This document shows, piece after piece, positions 33,745-45,080 of a stretch of 64,000 nt of DNA. Positions within the stretch are counted from its first letter, which is position 1, and each line of letters starts with the position of its first letter. The notes beneath the pieces are model-generated. The model was not told the origin of the DNA. It ran no database searches and worked only from the letters and a program-made list of their open reading frames with translations. Both the position numbers and the translations under genes were made by a program. Source of the stretch: Peromyscus leucopus (Eukaryota > Chordata > Mammalia > Rodentia > Cricetidae). The DNA lies in assembly GCF_004664715.2 (NCBI RefSeq), contig NC_051075.1, positions 29,084,332 through 29,148,331 of the forward strand. The letters are read 5' to 3'.

Positions 33745-34135
33745 GGATGGTTTATCCTAGTTTTCTGTCTCTTGCTATGATAAAACTTTAACCAAAATAA
33801 ACCTGGAGAGAAAAGGGTTTATTTCATCTTGCATCTCCCAGGTCATAAGCCATCACTAAGAGAATTCAGAGCGGGAACTCAAGGTAGGGACATGGAGGCA
33901 GGGGCTGAAGCAGAGGTCAGGAAGGAGAGCCACAGACTTGTTTGCTGTCATAGGTCCACCTTCTGTGAATGGCACATTCATGTTAGGACATTCAATTGTA
34001 TGACTATCAGCAAGCAGCTACCCCACCAATGTGGCATGACTCTAGGAAGTGACAGGGGCAATTCCTTAATTGAGATTTATTTCTCCAGACACGTGTAGGT
34101 TGGTGTCAAGTTGACAAAACCAACCATCACAGTAG
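33745..34135 (-). mobile_element. ORR1/MT-type MaLR LTR, antisense
   Basis: Antisense MaLR end 'ttgctatgataaaactttaa' and 'agaaaagggtttatttcatc' on the left, and 'tggtgtcaagttgacaaaac' on the right. Confidence 0.65.
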
Positions 34136-34456
34136 TAATTTAACAAAGTGATTGGATTCTTAGGATATTGATACTGGGTTCCATAAGGTCTTTAAAAAAA
34201 TTAATGAACACTGAATACTATGTTTCACCTAAATCTTGAATTCTGAGCTCTATGCTTAATTCGATGTGAATGAAAACCTTGGAAAAAAGATTGTGAGATG
34301 CTTTTACATTTCTGAAGGAGGTATTCATTTCTATTATTACTATTTACATATTAACAGAAAAATACTTCCTCTAAGAAAAATGTACTATACAGTAAACATT
34401 TTTCCAAAGTCTCCATCTTGTTAAGTAAATTAAATAATAATTTTGAAGTATCACGA

Positions 34457-34459
<3 letters not shown>

Positions 34460-34505
<46 letters not shown>

Positions 34506-34540
34506 TACACACACACATATATATTTACACACACACACAT
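34460..34540. repeat. (TA)n/(CA)n microsatellite
   Basis: About 40 bp of pure TA followed by mixed CA and TA steps. Confidence 0.95.
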
Positions 34541-37500
34541 AAAGAATTTGGGAATCTTTGTCACAATAGTAAGTAAATACATATTCTGAAAGCCATAATA
34601 ACTTTTAGAGAGAAAAAATTATGATACTGCTTAAAAGTTTGATAAAATAGTATTGTTACTGCAGTTCTACTGAGTTTTCTAAATTTTATCTTAGAGTTTT
34701 AATGACTGAATCTTTGAGTCGTCAACTATAGAACTGAGTCTGTGCATATCACAATAACCCAGACTCTGAGAAGTAGTGTTTTTGACATGTTTATGACTGG
34801 TTCTACAGTCCTGATGGTTTCAAATTTTAGAATAAATTCTAAAATTTATTTTAATGGGAGGTGTGAATTATTATTATTAATATTATGTGGAATTAAACTT
34901 GGTTAATTTAATATAGTAGAAAATAGACATACATACACACATACATTATGGAGAGGGAAAGAAGGAAGGAAAGTAATGAGAATAAAAGCAAGAGGGGGAG
35001 AAAGAACAAGTGAGAAGAGGTAAAGCATACTGAAGAAATTAGGTCACACATTCACTATATACTTAAAGAAGTCATCATCAATATGGAAGCATTTGAGGTT
35101 GTAAATAGTTGTTATAGTTTTTAAAGCTTGCACAAGTGAGTCATGTTTACTAGTTCTGACAGGTTTGTGAGTATTTCTGTGGGAAAAGTTCCTTCAGGAG
35201 GCTTGGACTTTGCTTCTAGCTGAGTCATTGACTACCTTGTGTTCATCTCCAGCTTATGAATGTCAGACCTGCACAATATGCAACATAATAGAAAATATAG
35301 GTCACTGTGAATTTGCAACTTATAGGGTTGATTCCCTCCATGTTTCTGTGGCATCCTAGGCTAGACTACCAATGAAATGGGGATTGTTTGCAGTTCTACA
35401 ATACAGTGAAATTTCCTGTTAATTTGAGAGACTAGAGGTTCCATGAGATCCAGGACTCCACATTCTTCACCCAGATCTTAGAAAGTGCAGTATTAAAATG
35501 GCTTGCTGTGGACATGAAAGACCTAATGGACATTTGTGCCTTTTTCAGATCTGAGTTTTCAAAGTTGTAATGTTCTTGTGTACTTGATTTTAGTCTTTCA
35601 AACACTTCCACCAATTTTTATCTGTGTAATAACATTTTTTTCCATATTTAATTTGTTTTTTCTACTTCTGTTCATATTTTCCTGAAGTTGTCTCCTAAAT
35701 ATTAGAATTTGCTTCTTATGTAAAGTGACCAATTATTTTACATTTTACCACTTTAAAAATATGACTTTATAATTCTCTAATTGCCATTATTATTATGACA
35801 TTATACCTCTTAGAGAATCTAGCTTCTCAGCATTATTATTAGTATCAGTTTGTGAAAGAAAACAACTTATTTTGTGGTACAGAGTGAGAGCTACCTAACA
35901 AAATACATGCAATCTCAGAGAAGACAATGTTATGTTTAGTTCATTGATAAATGGCTGGTGGCTTAAAGTGAGACTTTAGTAGAGGACTTGATTAGAATCT
36001 GGTGAGGTTTCTATTACTTATCGGGATGAGTGGACACAGCAATGTGAAGATCTTGAGTCACCAATGCAAAATGTTTACATTTGAAGTCTTTGCTAGTTAT
36101 CCCCTTGGCTATGCCTGAAATTCAAGGACAGACTGCAAAATCAAGCTTCTTTAGAGAAAATAAAATTTTTCATACTAAGATAATAAAATGACAGGCCCAG
36201 ATGCAGCCTAAGACACAGGTAATTCTGTTTTTTAGTAACACTGTCATGATCCGGGTTTTGTGTCTTATTTATTTGCATTTCTTTCTTCTCTGCTGATGGC
36301 CTAGTAGAAACAAGTACAAGAGGTTTAGAACTGATATTTTCTTAGTTTCTGTTCCACAAGTAAAGATTTTTTTCTTCTCTTTCAGATGTGAACATCATCC
36401 AAGAGTGTCTTCTTGCCATATATGTTGGAACTGGTTAGACTTACTAGCTTATGGAATGCTTTGATATGTCAGATAGAGACTACATGATTGTTTCTGCTAC
36501 TGGAGAATAATGATGTTTCTCTCAAAACATGTACACTGAGAAGGACACAGGAGTAGTTTAAAAGAAAGTAGGGTTTTCTAACCCATGTATATCCCATATT
36601 CCATGTGTATCCCATGTGCCAAAGAAGCTTAATAACTTACAGTAGAATGAGTCACTTTTTTTGTCAGGTACTTGTCAAATGATGTATGCTTCTGCTACCA
36701 TATCATATTACAATTGGTTCACTATGTAGAATCCAAAGAATACAAGTTAAGCCGATTCATTATTCTTATTGAAGCATATCAAAGCATCTGGAGTATAGAA
36801 GCTGCATGTTGAAATTAAGTGCTTGCTGAGTGAATAATTAGATTTGGAAAATAATTGAACATCTTTTTTTAGTCAGAATTTCCTCTTAAATGTTAACAAT
36901 AATAAAATACTAATTAGGGCAGTTTTATTACTACTCTAAGTCAGTAGAATTATTAATAAAAATAAAATAATGTCCCAAACAAATAATAAACACTAAGTAA
37001 TTGACAAAGCATCCAGTAGTTGTTAAGTAATGAGCACTTCTCTAGAAGACCAATCTTACCATATGATTTCAAAGATATGTAAATGTATACTGATTTATGT
37101 TAAAATATCATAATTGATTACTATATGCCTAGAATTCTGTTTTTAATGAAATTACTTTCTATAGTTAGTTGTTTACATAGTATTTCTCTGGAGAGAACTG
37201 TATGATGTTTTGTTCTAAGTCCATGCAGGATAAATGATCTGGAATCATTAGAATATGGTGTTATGCACAAACAACTAGACAGGAATTTCATTACAGATGA
37301 TTAGTCAACTGTGAATTCAGCACCCAGCAGATGGACAGCTCCAACATGCCACATGAATTATGTGCATTACAGCTGTCACTCTGGTAAATGTTGAAATGAT
37401 CTTGATGAACAGCTGTGGTTTTCTTAGGATTCTGTGAAAAGCACACTAGTTAGTTTTATTATTGCCCCATCCCATATCATAGGAAGCGCTTATTACCTTG

Positions 37501-37995
37501 AAGAAAGTTTGTGTACAAAAGGGTTTATAGTCTGCTGTGTTAACTTTATATTTAAGGGTCATCCATATTTACATTTTGAGCACCAGCACTGTGTTATCTG
37601 ATGTGTATTTTATGTGCCTATAACTCAAAGTGAACAATAGTAAAATTCTTCAGGCTATTATCTAATAATAGGAAAATGTGTTTTACATGGGTCTATAAAA
37701 AGGCAAAAATTAAAATGCTGAAGTATTGGAATTTTAAATGGTCGATTGCTTTTATTCAGAGATTGAGTTAAATCAGCTTGTTTGTGTACTTAGTCAAGAT
37801 TACAGGTATTTCTTACTTTAAAGGATATTTCAAAGACTTGAGTCCTGCCATCTCTAGTGTAGTACCCGGGCTTCCAAATACTATTACAACTTCTGGGTTT
37901 TGAAATATGAGGAAGCTAAAAAGTAATAACATAAATAGCATAATTACTCACTTATTCCACAGAACCTATTTAAATAAAAACTATAGGATAATATT
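34541..37995. other. Unassigned AT-rich stretch
   Basis: Largest stretch without recognisable repeats. A short inverted repeat (12-bp arms, 2-nt centre) lies at 34,822-34,847. The minus-strand frame 35,432-35,614 has no recognised homology. No exon seen. Confidence 0.35.
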
Positions 37996-38009
37996 AGAAT
38001 GTCTATGTT

Positions 38010-38168
38010 GGAGATCAGACAATAATGCCTCAGTGATTAAGAACACATACTGTTGTTGCAAAAGATGAGAGTTCAATTCCTCATATAAGGTATCTAAGAA
38101 CTGCTTGTAATTCCAGCTCTGGGAGATCTAATGCACTCTTCTGGCCTCCACACAGATGTACATTCATA

Positions 38169-38173
<5 letters not shown>
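38010..38173 (+). repeat. B2/B3-type SINE
   Basis: 'gcctcagtgattaagaacac', 'gagttcaattcctcatataa' and 'ctcttctggcctccacacag' follow the B2/B3 order on the plus strand; its A/AG-rich tail merges with the GA repeat. Confidence 0.65.

Positions 38174-38225
<52 letters not shown>
38174..38225. repeat. (AG)n microsatellite
   Basis: About 26 pure AG units in the tail of the upstream SINE. Confidence 0.97.
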
Positions 38226-38226
<1 letters not shown>

Positions 38227-38244
38227 AAAATAATAAAATTGAAA

Positions 38245-38445
38245 TTTTAGAGATAGTTCAAATGTTAGCAGCATGTACCAATGTACCAGTTTTGTAGAGG
38301 ACCTGAGTTTAGTTCCCAGAACCCATGTTAAGTAGCTTATAGTTGCCAGATGCTCCAAATTCTATTGCACTCAAAGCCACTTGGGCACCTGGACTCATGT
38401 GCATATATCACCCCCACCATACAAATATACACTATTTAAAATTTA
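38245..38445 (+). repeat. B2/B3-type SINE
   Basis: 'tagagatagttcaaatgtta', 'ctgagtttagttcccagaac' and 'acttgggcacctggactcat' match a B3-like element in the same orientation as the preceding one. Confidence 0.6.
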
Positions 38446-39069
38446 AAGTTAAATAAGTATTTTAAAGAAGTCTACTTTGTGGATAGAATTATAGTTGCAT
38501 TATTTATAATAAACATAAAACTTAGTTTAGATTCAAATGTAGTGTTATCTTGTGCTTTTTGAAAATTATTTGTTTGAGATAGATTTTTGTTTACTTAATA
38601 GATCTAAGATCCTATTTGAATGTTATCATAAGTATATTTTTACCTTTTGTACTAACTTAAATACATGATACTTGATGGAGAGCACCCTTTCGTATTAGGC
38701 ATAGTTTTAAGTTCTATCATGAGATTTAAAAAAAGATCTTCTACATATTTATTTCAAAAGGAAAAATCATATATTAGAGATATAGACCGGAATAAAATTA
38801 TTTGATCCAGTGTATAGTCTTACAGTTAATTTTATGACTAATATGCAAATGTTTTAGGCATTTGAGTAATATTAAATTGTAACACAACTTAAGTATATTT
38901 AATTTTTAGTAGGTCATATTTAAGTGATTTTTAGTGTATGATAAATTTATATACTAATTAATGATACATTGTGAACTAAAAGAAGTATAAAATTCAGTAG
39001 ATATTCATGCTGAATATATTCTCATTATATACATCATTCACTTGAACATTAGATATAGAAGGACATACA
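38446..39069. other. Unassigned AT-rich stretch
   Basis: Nothing recognised. Confidence 0.4.
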
Positions 39070-39365
39070 TATTGGTTGTTGTATTAAGGCAACTCCACAT
39101 AGTTAAAAGGGAGGTTTATTTTGTGGGGTAACTTACACATAAAGGGATAGGTTATAGGGTCCATGAAAAGTGTAGCCCAGTTCAGTTTTTTTCTGGAGAA
39201 CTATGCTCAATCTACCTCTAGCGTCCAAGTTCCAGGAACCAAGAGAGCTGGGACATCTGGATCTCAGGTCTTAAGGGCTCCTGTCTTGTAGGTGTGACAG
39301 TTACCGAAGTCTCAATGGGGGTATTACTTCCAGGTCAAAGCTGGAACAGCTACCCAATACACATA
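39070..39365 (-). mobile_element. LTR-like repeat, antisense
   Basis: 'gggaggtttattttgtgggg' places an AATAAA on the minus strand; 'ctacctctagcgtccaagtt' and 'gctggaacagctacccaata' are words I recall from a rodent LTR-like repeat. Boundaries approximate. Confidence 0.45.
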
Positions 39366-39454
39366 CATGATTCAAATACACTTTTGCAAGATGACTTTGC
39401 AGTTGGGCAGACTGAAAAAGAAATATTTTACTCTCTTTAAGAATCTTGTGCCCA

Positions 39455-39600
39455 GCCAGGCGGTGGTGGCGCACACCTTTAATCCCAGCACTCGGGAGGC
39501 AGAGCCAGGCGGATCTCTGTGAGTTCGAGGCCAGCCTGGGCTACCAAGTCATTCCCAGGAAAGGCGCAAAGCTACACAGAGAAACCCTGTCTCGAAAAAC

Positions 39601-39632
<32 letters not shown>
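39455..39632 (+). mobile_element. B1 SINE, young
   Basis: Near-consensus B1 ending in a pure A run of about 33. Flanked by a perfect 16-bp target duplication AAGAATCTTGTGCCCA (39,439-39,454 and 39,633-39,648). Perfect flanks and long pure tail indicate recent insertion. Confidence 0.98.
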
Positions 39633-39636
<4 letters not shown>

Positions 39637-39648
39637 ATCTTGTGCCCA

Positions 39649-41444
39649 TACAAGAAGGCAAATAATATAGTATAATATAGTATGAGACATAATTATAGCA
39701 CTTGGGATGTGACTGAAATATATAAGTGCAGAGATAAGAGCAAGCAACTCTTTCTAAATACATCAGTGTGAACAGTTGGCTAATAATTCATCATATAGAC
39801 AAATTTGTCATGAGTATTATAATAACAAAAGTTTCAGTCACTAAATCTGGCATCATTTATTTAGGATATATCTATGTGTCATTTCTGATAAGTGCATGGA
39901 TGAGATAGTGTTACTGTATGTACCGTAGAGACAGGTTAACATGGACTGAAGTGACTTAACTTCTTCAAATTTAGAAATCTTACTATTCAAGTTTTAAGTG
40001 CTACCAAGAGGAATTATTATCATTTTCATGTTTCCTGAGCAAACTGTAAAAACATAATTTTCTCAAGTTCATAATCAATATTATGTAAAGCTAGAAGAAC
40101 ATAAATACAAGTTGTTTGTTTATATGTTCTCTTTCCTCAATACAATGTAAAAGTTCTACATAATTAGAATGTATTTTAGATGTGTACATAAAGAAATGTA
40201 TGTTTCCAATAGCTTCCCTTATTATTCAGTATTTTTTAGAATGCATAAGTGGCCATTCCTAAACACTCATGACATTTTGGTGCAATTTAGGATTTTAAGA
40301 TAAAGTTTCATCAAACAAGAGTATGAAGTTATAATAATCTGAGATCTGTACAAATTTAAATTATGTAGTAATTCATGGGGGGATTCAGAAGAAAATATAT
40401 CAATGATTTGGTAACATAGACACTAAATTGTGTTTTTATCCAAATTTATGCAAAACTATATAGGAGAAAACAAAGGAATTTTATCTAAATCTGACTATTG
40501 CTTAGAGGATGGATTTATTTTAAATGGAACTAAACATTTCCAGTGAAATATTACACTTACACTATTTCAAAACAGATGAGTAGAATATTATTTAAGATAT
40601 GAAGCTAAACTATGGAAGAAATTACAATATGACTTGTAATCACTTTAAGGACATTTACAATAGCTGTGAATCATGAAATATATTCTCTTCCTTTTCCTTC
40701 AGAGCTATGCATACATTAGCACAGATAAACATGCTGACACACATATATTTATCAAAATTTGAAAAGAGAGTTTGAAAGTAAAGTGTAGAATATATTAATA
40801 AAAATTATCAAAATACCAAACTCTAACACCCTTCCCTGGAATATTTAAAGGAAATAAAATACAAATTGTCTCCTTTTATTTTGAGCCTTGCAACACTAAA
40901 CTTTCTGAATTTCAAAGTAAACAAAGACAATAAAATGTGATTGAAAGCAATTTGGTGTATATATATTTGGAAGCAAAACAATACCCTTTTCTATATCATA
41001 TACAGATGGTGCCCTTCAACTGTATTGCTTTCAGTATATTTTCAGTCCTGCTGACAATATCTGTTATAATATAAACTCTATTTTTTGCATTAAAAAATTA
41101 TTTATATTTGAAATTTCTAATTTTCATTTCCTTTTGGCCACCTTGTATCAAAGCACCCACATATCTGATATACAGAATGTATTGATCTTTTATTTATATT
41201 GTAATTGAACTATAATTATATAATTATAATCCTAGTCATGATACTATAATTAAAGTGTACTTCTTTATACTTACATTTCCTTGGCTATATTCTGAGGTTC
41301 TATTGCAAGGAATATCTTTTAGTTATTAATATTTTTTCACAAAATCCTGCCATACCTTTAGTTTGTAAATTTTGCAAAATTTTCAAAGTTATCCAATTAG
41401 CATACAATGTAAATATAGCTATGAGTTTGCTAATTTGAAAATTC
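39649..41444. other. Unassigned AT-rich stretch
   Basis: Nothing recognised. Confidence 0.4.
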
Positions 41445-41450
41445 TAAGAG

Positions 41451-41823
41451 TGCTATGGATATGGCTCTGTATGCTGTGAATGTGTTACTCTGATTTGGTT
41501 TTAAATAAAATGCTAATTGACCAGAGGCCAGGCAGGAAGTATAGCATAGGTGGTACAAGCAGAGAAGAGAATTCTGGGAAGAGGAAGGCTGAGTCAGGAG
41601 TCACCAGCCAGACACAGAGGAAGCAAGATGTAAAAGTACTGGTTAGCCACAAGCCATATGGCAACTTATAGATGAATAGAAATGGGCTAATTTAAGATAT
41701 AACAACTAGATAGCAAAAAGCTTGCCACGGCCATACAGTTTATAAGTAATATAAGACTCTGTGTGTTTACTAGTGTCTGAGCAGCTGTGGTCCTGAGTGA
41801 GAATGGAGAAAAATCCAACTACA
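41451..41823 (+). mobile_element. Solo LTR, family A
   Basis: Starts TGCTATGG and ends CTACA. Core words 'aggcaggaagtatagcatag', 'gaattctgggaagaggaagg', 'cttgccacggccatacagtt' and 'gactctgtgtgtttacta'. The flanks TAAGAG and CAAGAT match only partly, so the duplication is eroded. Confidence 0.7.
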
Positions 41824-42540
41824 CAAGATTTCATTAACATACTATATCATTATACTGGTAGATTTCAATTAAAGGTAACTCAAACTTTAATATTCAATAT
41901 GTAGACATAGAACCAGGCTTATCTGAGTTGGAATCTTAACTGTTTTACAAATAACCACAAATGATATATGTACTTAATAGATGATTGTATTAACAAATTT
42001 AATATATCAATCAAATAACTTGACACAGAATATTATTCTTATGGTTTTCAAAATACACTTTATCATATGAATTATTACATTTGCATTTTTCCTATCTTAG
42101 CTTTGCTTCAGTTTGTGATTTCAGCTATACCCCAAGGGAAAATTACTTGTTAAAGTTTCACAATGCCAATTTTCTAAGCTACATATTCAAGCCCCAATTT
42201 TGCATTCATAAACATGATATTTATGTTACATTCATACCTTGGAGTTATTATAATACCTATCCCCCCATGATTAGGCACTATTTCTTCTTGTTTTAATTCT
42301 TAATACATGTTAAAACTTTGTTTTTAAATATGTTTTTATTTAGCCTCACTTCTCTTTCCTTGTGTGCATTTCAGATTTGTTTATCTATATCTGTACCCAT
42401 ATCATAAAAAGCTGTTAAAATTAAATTAAATTATATTAAGTAAAATTATATCTTAATCCCTTTACCCCATGACACTTTTTTGAGATAATTACTTACTGTG
42501 AATCTTTGTCCTGGAACTTACCAAAAATAAAAAAAAAAAA
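41824..42540. other. Unassigned AT-rich stretch
   Basis: Nothing recognised. Confidence 0.4.
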
Positions 42541-42602
42541 AAGCTGGCCTTGAAGTAACAGAGCCACACTTTATATTCTGACTGCTAGAATTAAAGATGT
42601 GA
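42527..42602 (-). repeat. B1 fragment, antisense
   Basis: Poly(A) run followed by 'gctggccttgaagtaacaga' and 'gactgctagaattaaagatg', an antisense B1 internal fragment. Confidence 0.5.
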
Positions 42603-43369
42603 ATGAAATTTATTTGATTAGACCCTTTGCAAGCACATGGTGATAGATAACTGGTGATTACTATACTAGAAGTTTGAGATATTAAATGCATTCTCTCACA
42701 TGCTTGTGTGTCCAAAAGTATATAGCTTATCTTAGTTATCTCATCCCGATTTTAAATATTAGGACCTTTTCCTAAAATTGAGTCCAGAGTAAACTAACAA
42801 TTCAGAGTGTCCCAATAATTTTCTTTGGAGATTAGAAAGATCTTAAATTTATGCATAGAGACTTTTAAAAATTGAACAAACACTGGATAATCAAAAATCT
42901 CACCATAAGTTTTATGGACACCAGAAATATGTATATGTGATGAAATAAAGAATTGAGCATTTAATTTTAATTTTGTAAAGATACATTCTGGAAAATTCCA
43001 AGAGAACTTTAAATAAAGTTGATACAAAAAAATAAAATGGAAGATTCGATAGAGATTATACAATAGTATATGGCTTCTGAGTTTTTAACCAATATCAATG
43101 AATTCCTGAAGATATTAAACTAGTATCATCAATATCTGCAACACTTACAGTAGAAATATGCTGTACCTAGATTCTATACCACCCAAAATTATTAAGAGTA
43201 GGCAAAGGAAATACAATGACAGATACATAGTGATTCAGAAATTGTACACAGAACAAGTGTCATCATCCCAATAGAAGATCCAGTACTTAGTGCCACTTGG
43301 TAAACAAAAAAATTAAACAAATATAATTTAGTATTAGAAGCACGTATGTTTCAGAAAGTTTAATGGAGG
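42603..43369. other. Unassigned AT-rich stretch
   Basis: Nothing recognised. Confidence 0.4.
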
Positions 43370-44150
43370 ACAAGAGTTCCTATTTCTCTGTCATTGGGTG
43401 ATCCCTGTGTCTTTATTAGGATCCTCTTTACAAGGTAGCCTCCCTGGAGTTGTGAGTTGCAGTCTGGTTATCCTTTGCTTTACATCTAGTATTCACATTT
43501 GAATGAGTACATACCATGTTTGTCTTTCTTAGTCTGGGTTACCTCACTCAGGATCATTTTTTCTAATTCCATCCATTTGCCTGCAAACCTCATGATGTCA
43601 TTGCTTTTCTCTGCTGAGTAGTACTCCATTGTGTATATGTACCACATTTTATTTATCCATTCTTCAGTTGAAGGGCATCTAGGTTGTTTCCAGGTTCTGG
43701 CTATTACAAATAATGACGCTATGAACATAGTTGAACATGTGCCCTTGTAGTATGATTGAGCATTCCTTAGGTTTATGCCCAAGAGTGGAATAGCTGAGTC
43801 TTGAGGGAGGTTGAGTCCCAATTTTCTAAGAAAGCGCCATATTGATTTCCAAAGTGGTTGTACAAACTTGCATTCCCACCAGCAGTGTAGGAGTGCTCCC
43901 CTTGCTCCACATCTTCTCCAACATAAGGTGTCTTCAGTGTTTTTGATCTTAGCCATTCTGACAGGTTTAAGGTGGTATCTCAGAGTTGTTTTGATTTACA
44001 TTTCCCTGGTGATTATGAATGTTGAGCGATTCCTTAAATGTCTTTCAGCCATCAGAGCTTCTTCTGTTGGAAATTCTCTGTTTAGTCTATAGCCATTTTT
44101 TAAATTGGACTGTTGGTTATTTTGATGTCTAATTTCTTGGGTTCGTTACA
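43370..44150 (-). mobile_element. L1 fragment: ORF2 C-terminus, antisense
   Basis: The minus-strand frame 43,956-43,486 is open for 156 codons and encodes the L1 ORF2p C-terminal region: CWRRCGARGALLHCWWEC (Cys/His segment), QPLWKSIWRFLRKLG, IPLLGI, QPRCPSTEEWINKMW and YTMEYYSAEK. Full ORF2p is about 1,280 residues and supplies endonuclease and reverse transcriptase; only the tail is here. The L1 seems 5'-truncated near 44,150, next to LTR-like sequence. Confidence 0.93.
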
Positions 44151-44174
44151 TTTTCTAGCTCGAGTTTGGCGACC

Positions 44175-44512
44175 TGTCCTGGGACATGACTTAGGAATAG
44201 GAGTGACTCAGCACTATTCAACTTAGAATTGCCTCTGCCTAGTAACTGCTGAGATGGCATCATCTCATTGGCCGGCTATCTTCACCCAATCCCCCCCATC
44301 ACCCCAACCTATATAAGTCCACTCCTGATACAATAAAACAAGTTCCTGTTTTGACAAGTCTCCCAGCCCAGTGTGCTTTCTCCAGTGGAATGGTGGGTCT
44401 GGGCCATCAACACTCACTATCCCACTCATCCCCAGGGAGAGACTGGCTGGACCAGGCCTGCCTCCACCCTACCTGTCAGTCAGACCGACAATCTCCTCTC
44501 AATCATCCGGCA
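44175..44512 (+). mobile_element. Candidate solo LTR
   Basis: Begins TGTCCTGGGA and ends CCGGCA, with a TATA box in 'cctatataagtcc' near 44,311 and AATAAA in 'caataaaacaag' near 44,332, an LTR-like promoter and poly(A) order. No matching flanking duplication was found, so the boundaries are tentative. Confidence 0.5.
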
Positions 44513-45080
44513 TATTTGTTTTCCTTTGTGTTATTATTTAACTTAAACATTTTCTGATACTTTAGTTTTAATTTTTTATTTAATCTTAAGGAAAATGTAT
44601 TTAACTAGTAATTTACAGCTCATAATATTAATTCCCCCCTAAAAAGTTACTTAAAAACTGGAATAATTATTTTATTAATAATAACAATCTATGCTCTCAA
44701 CTTTTATTAAATACTATTAACAAATAATAAACCCTAAAAATATTTACCTATTCAAGCCAGAATGTAAGCTGTTCTTGATGTGAAATATTTATTGTTATAA
44801 TACTCAATTCATTGAATTATTGGAGAATAAATGGAATTATTACTGCATCTAAATTGCTTTACTTGAAAAGTAGTATTCAATTGATGTAATTTTTAAATTT
44901 TAAGAGTAATGTATACATTTCTATTACTTATATTGACTATAATTTATATAAATTACACCTGAATATTAAATATAAAGGGGTAAAAGTATTCTTATAACAC
45001 ATAAGTGCCTATATATTGAAAGACTATTTTGTATTCTGGCAATGTACAATCTAAATTTTTATAATCAACATTCAATTTTG
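44513..45080. other. Unassigned AT-rich stretch
   Basis: Nothing recognised. Confidence 0.4.

Noticed and set aside
35432..35614. 60-codon minus-strand frame, considered as an exon or processed pseudogene
   Set aside because: Short, no recognised homology, no convincing splice sites or poly(A) tail.
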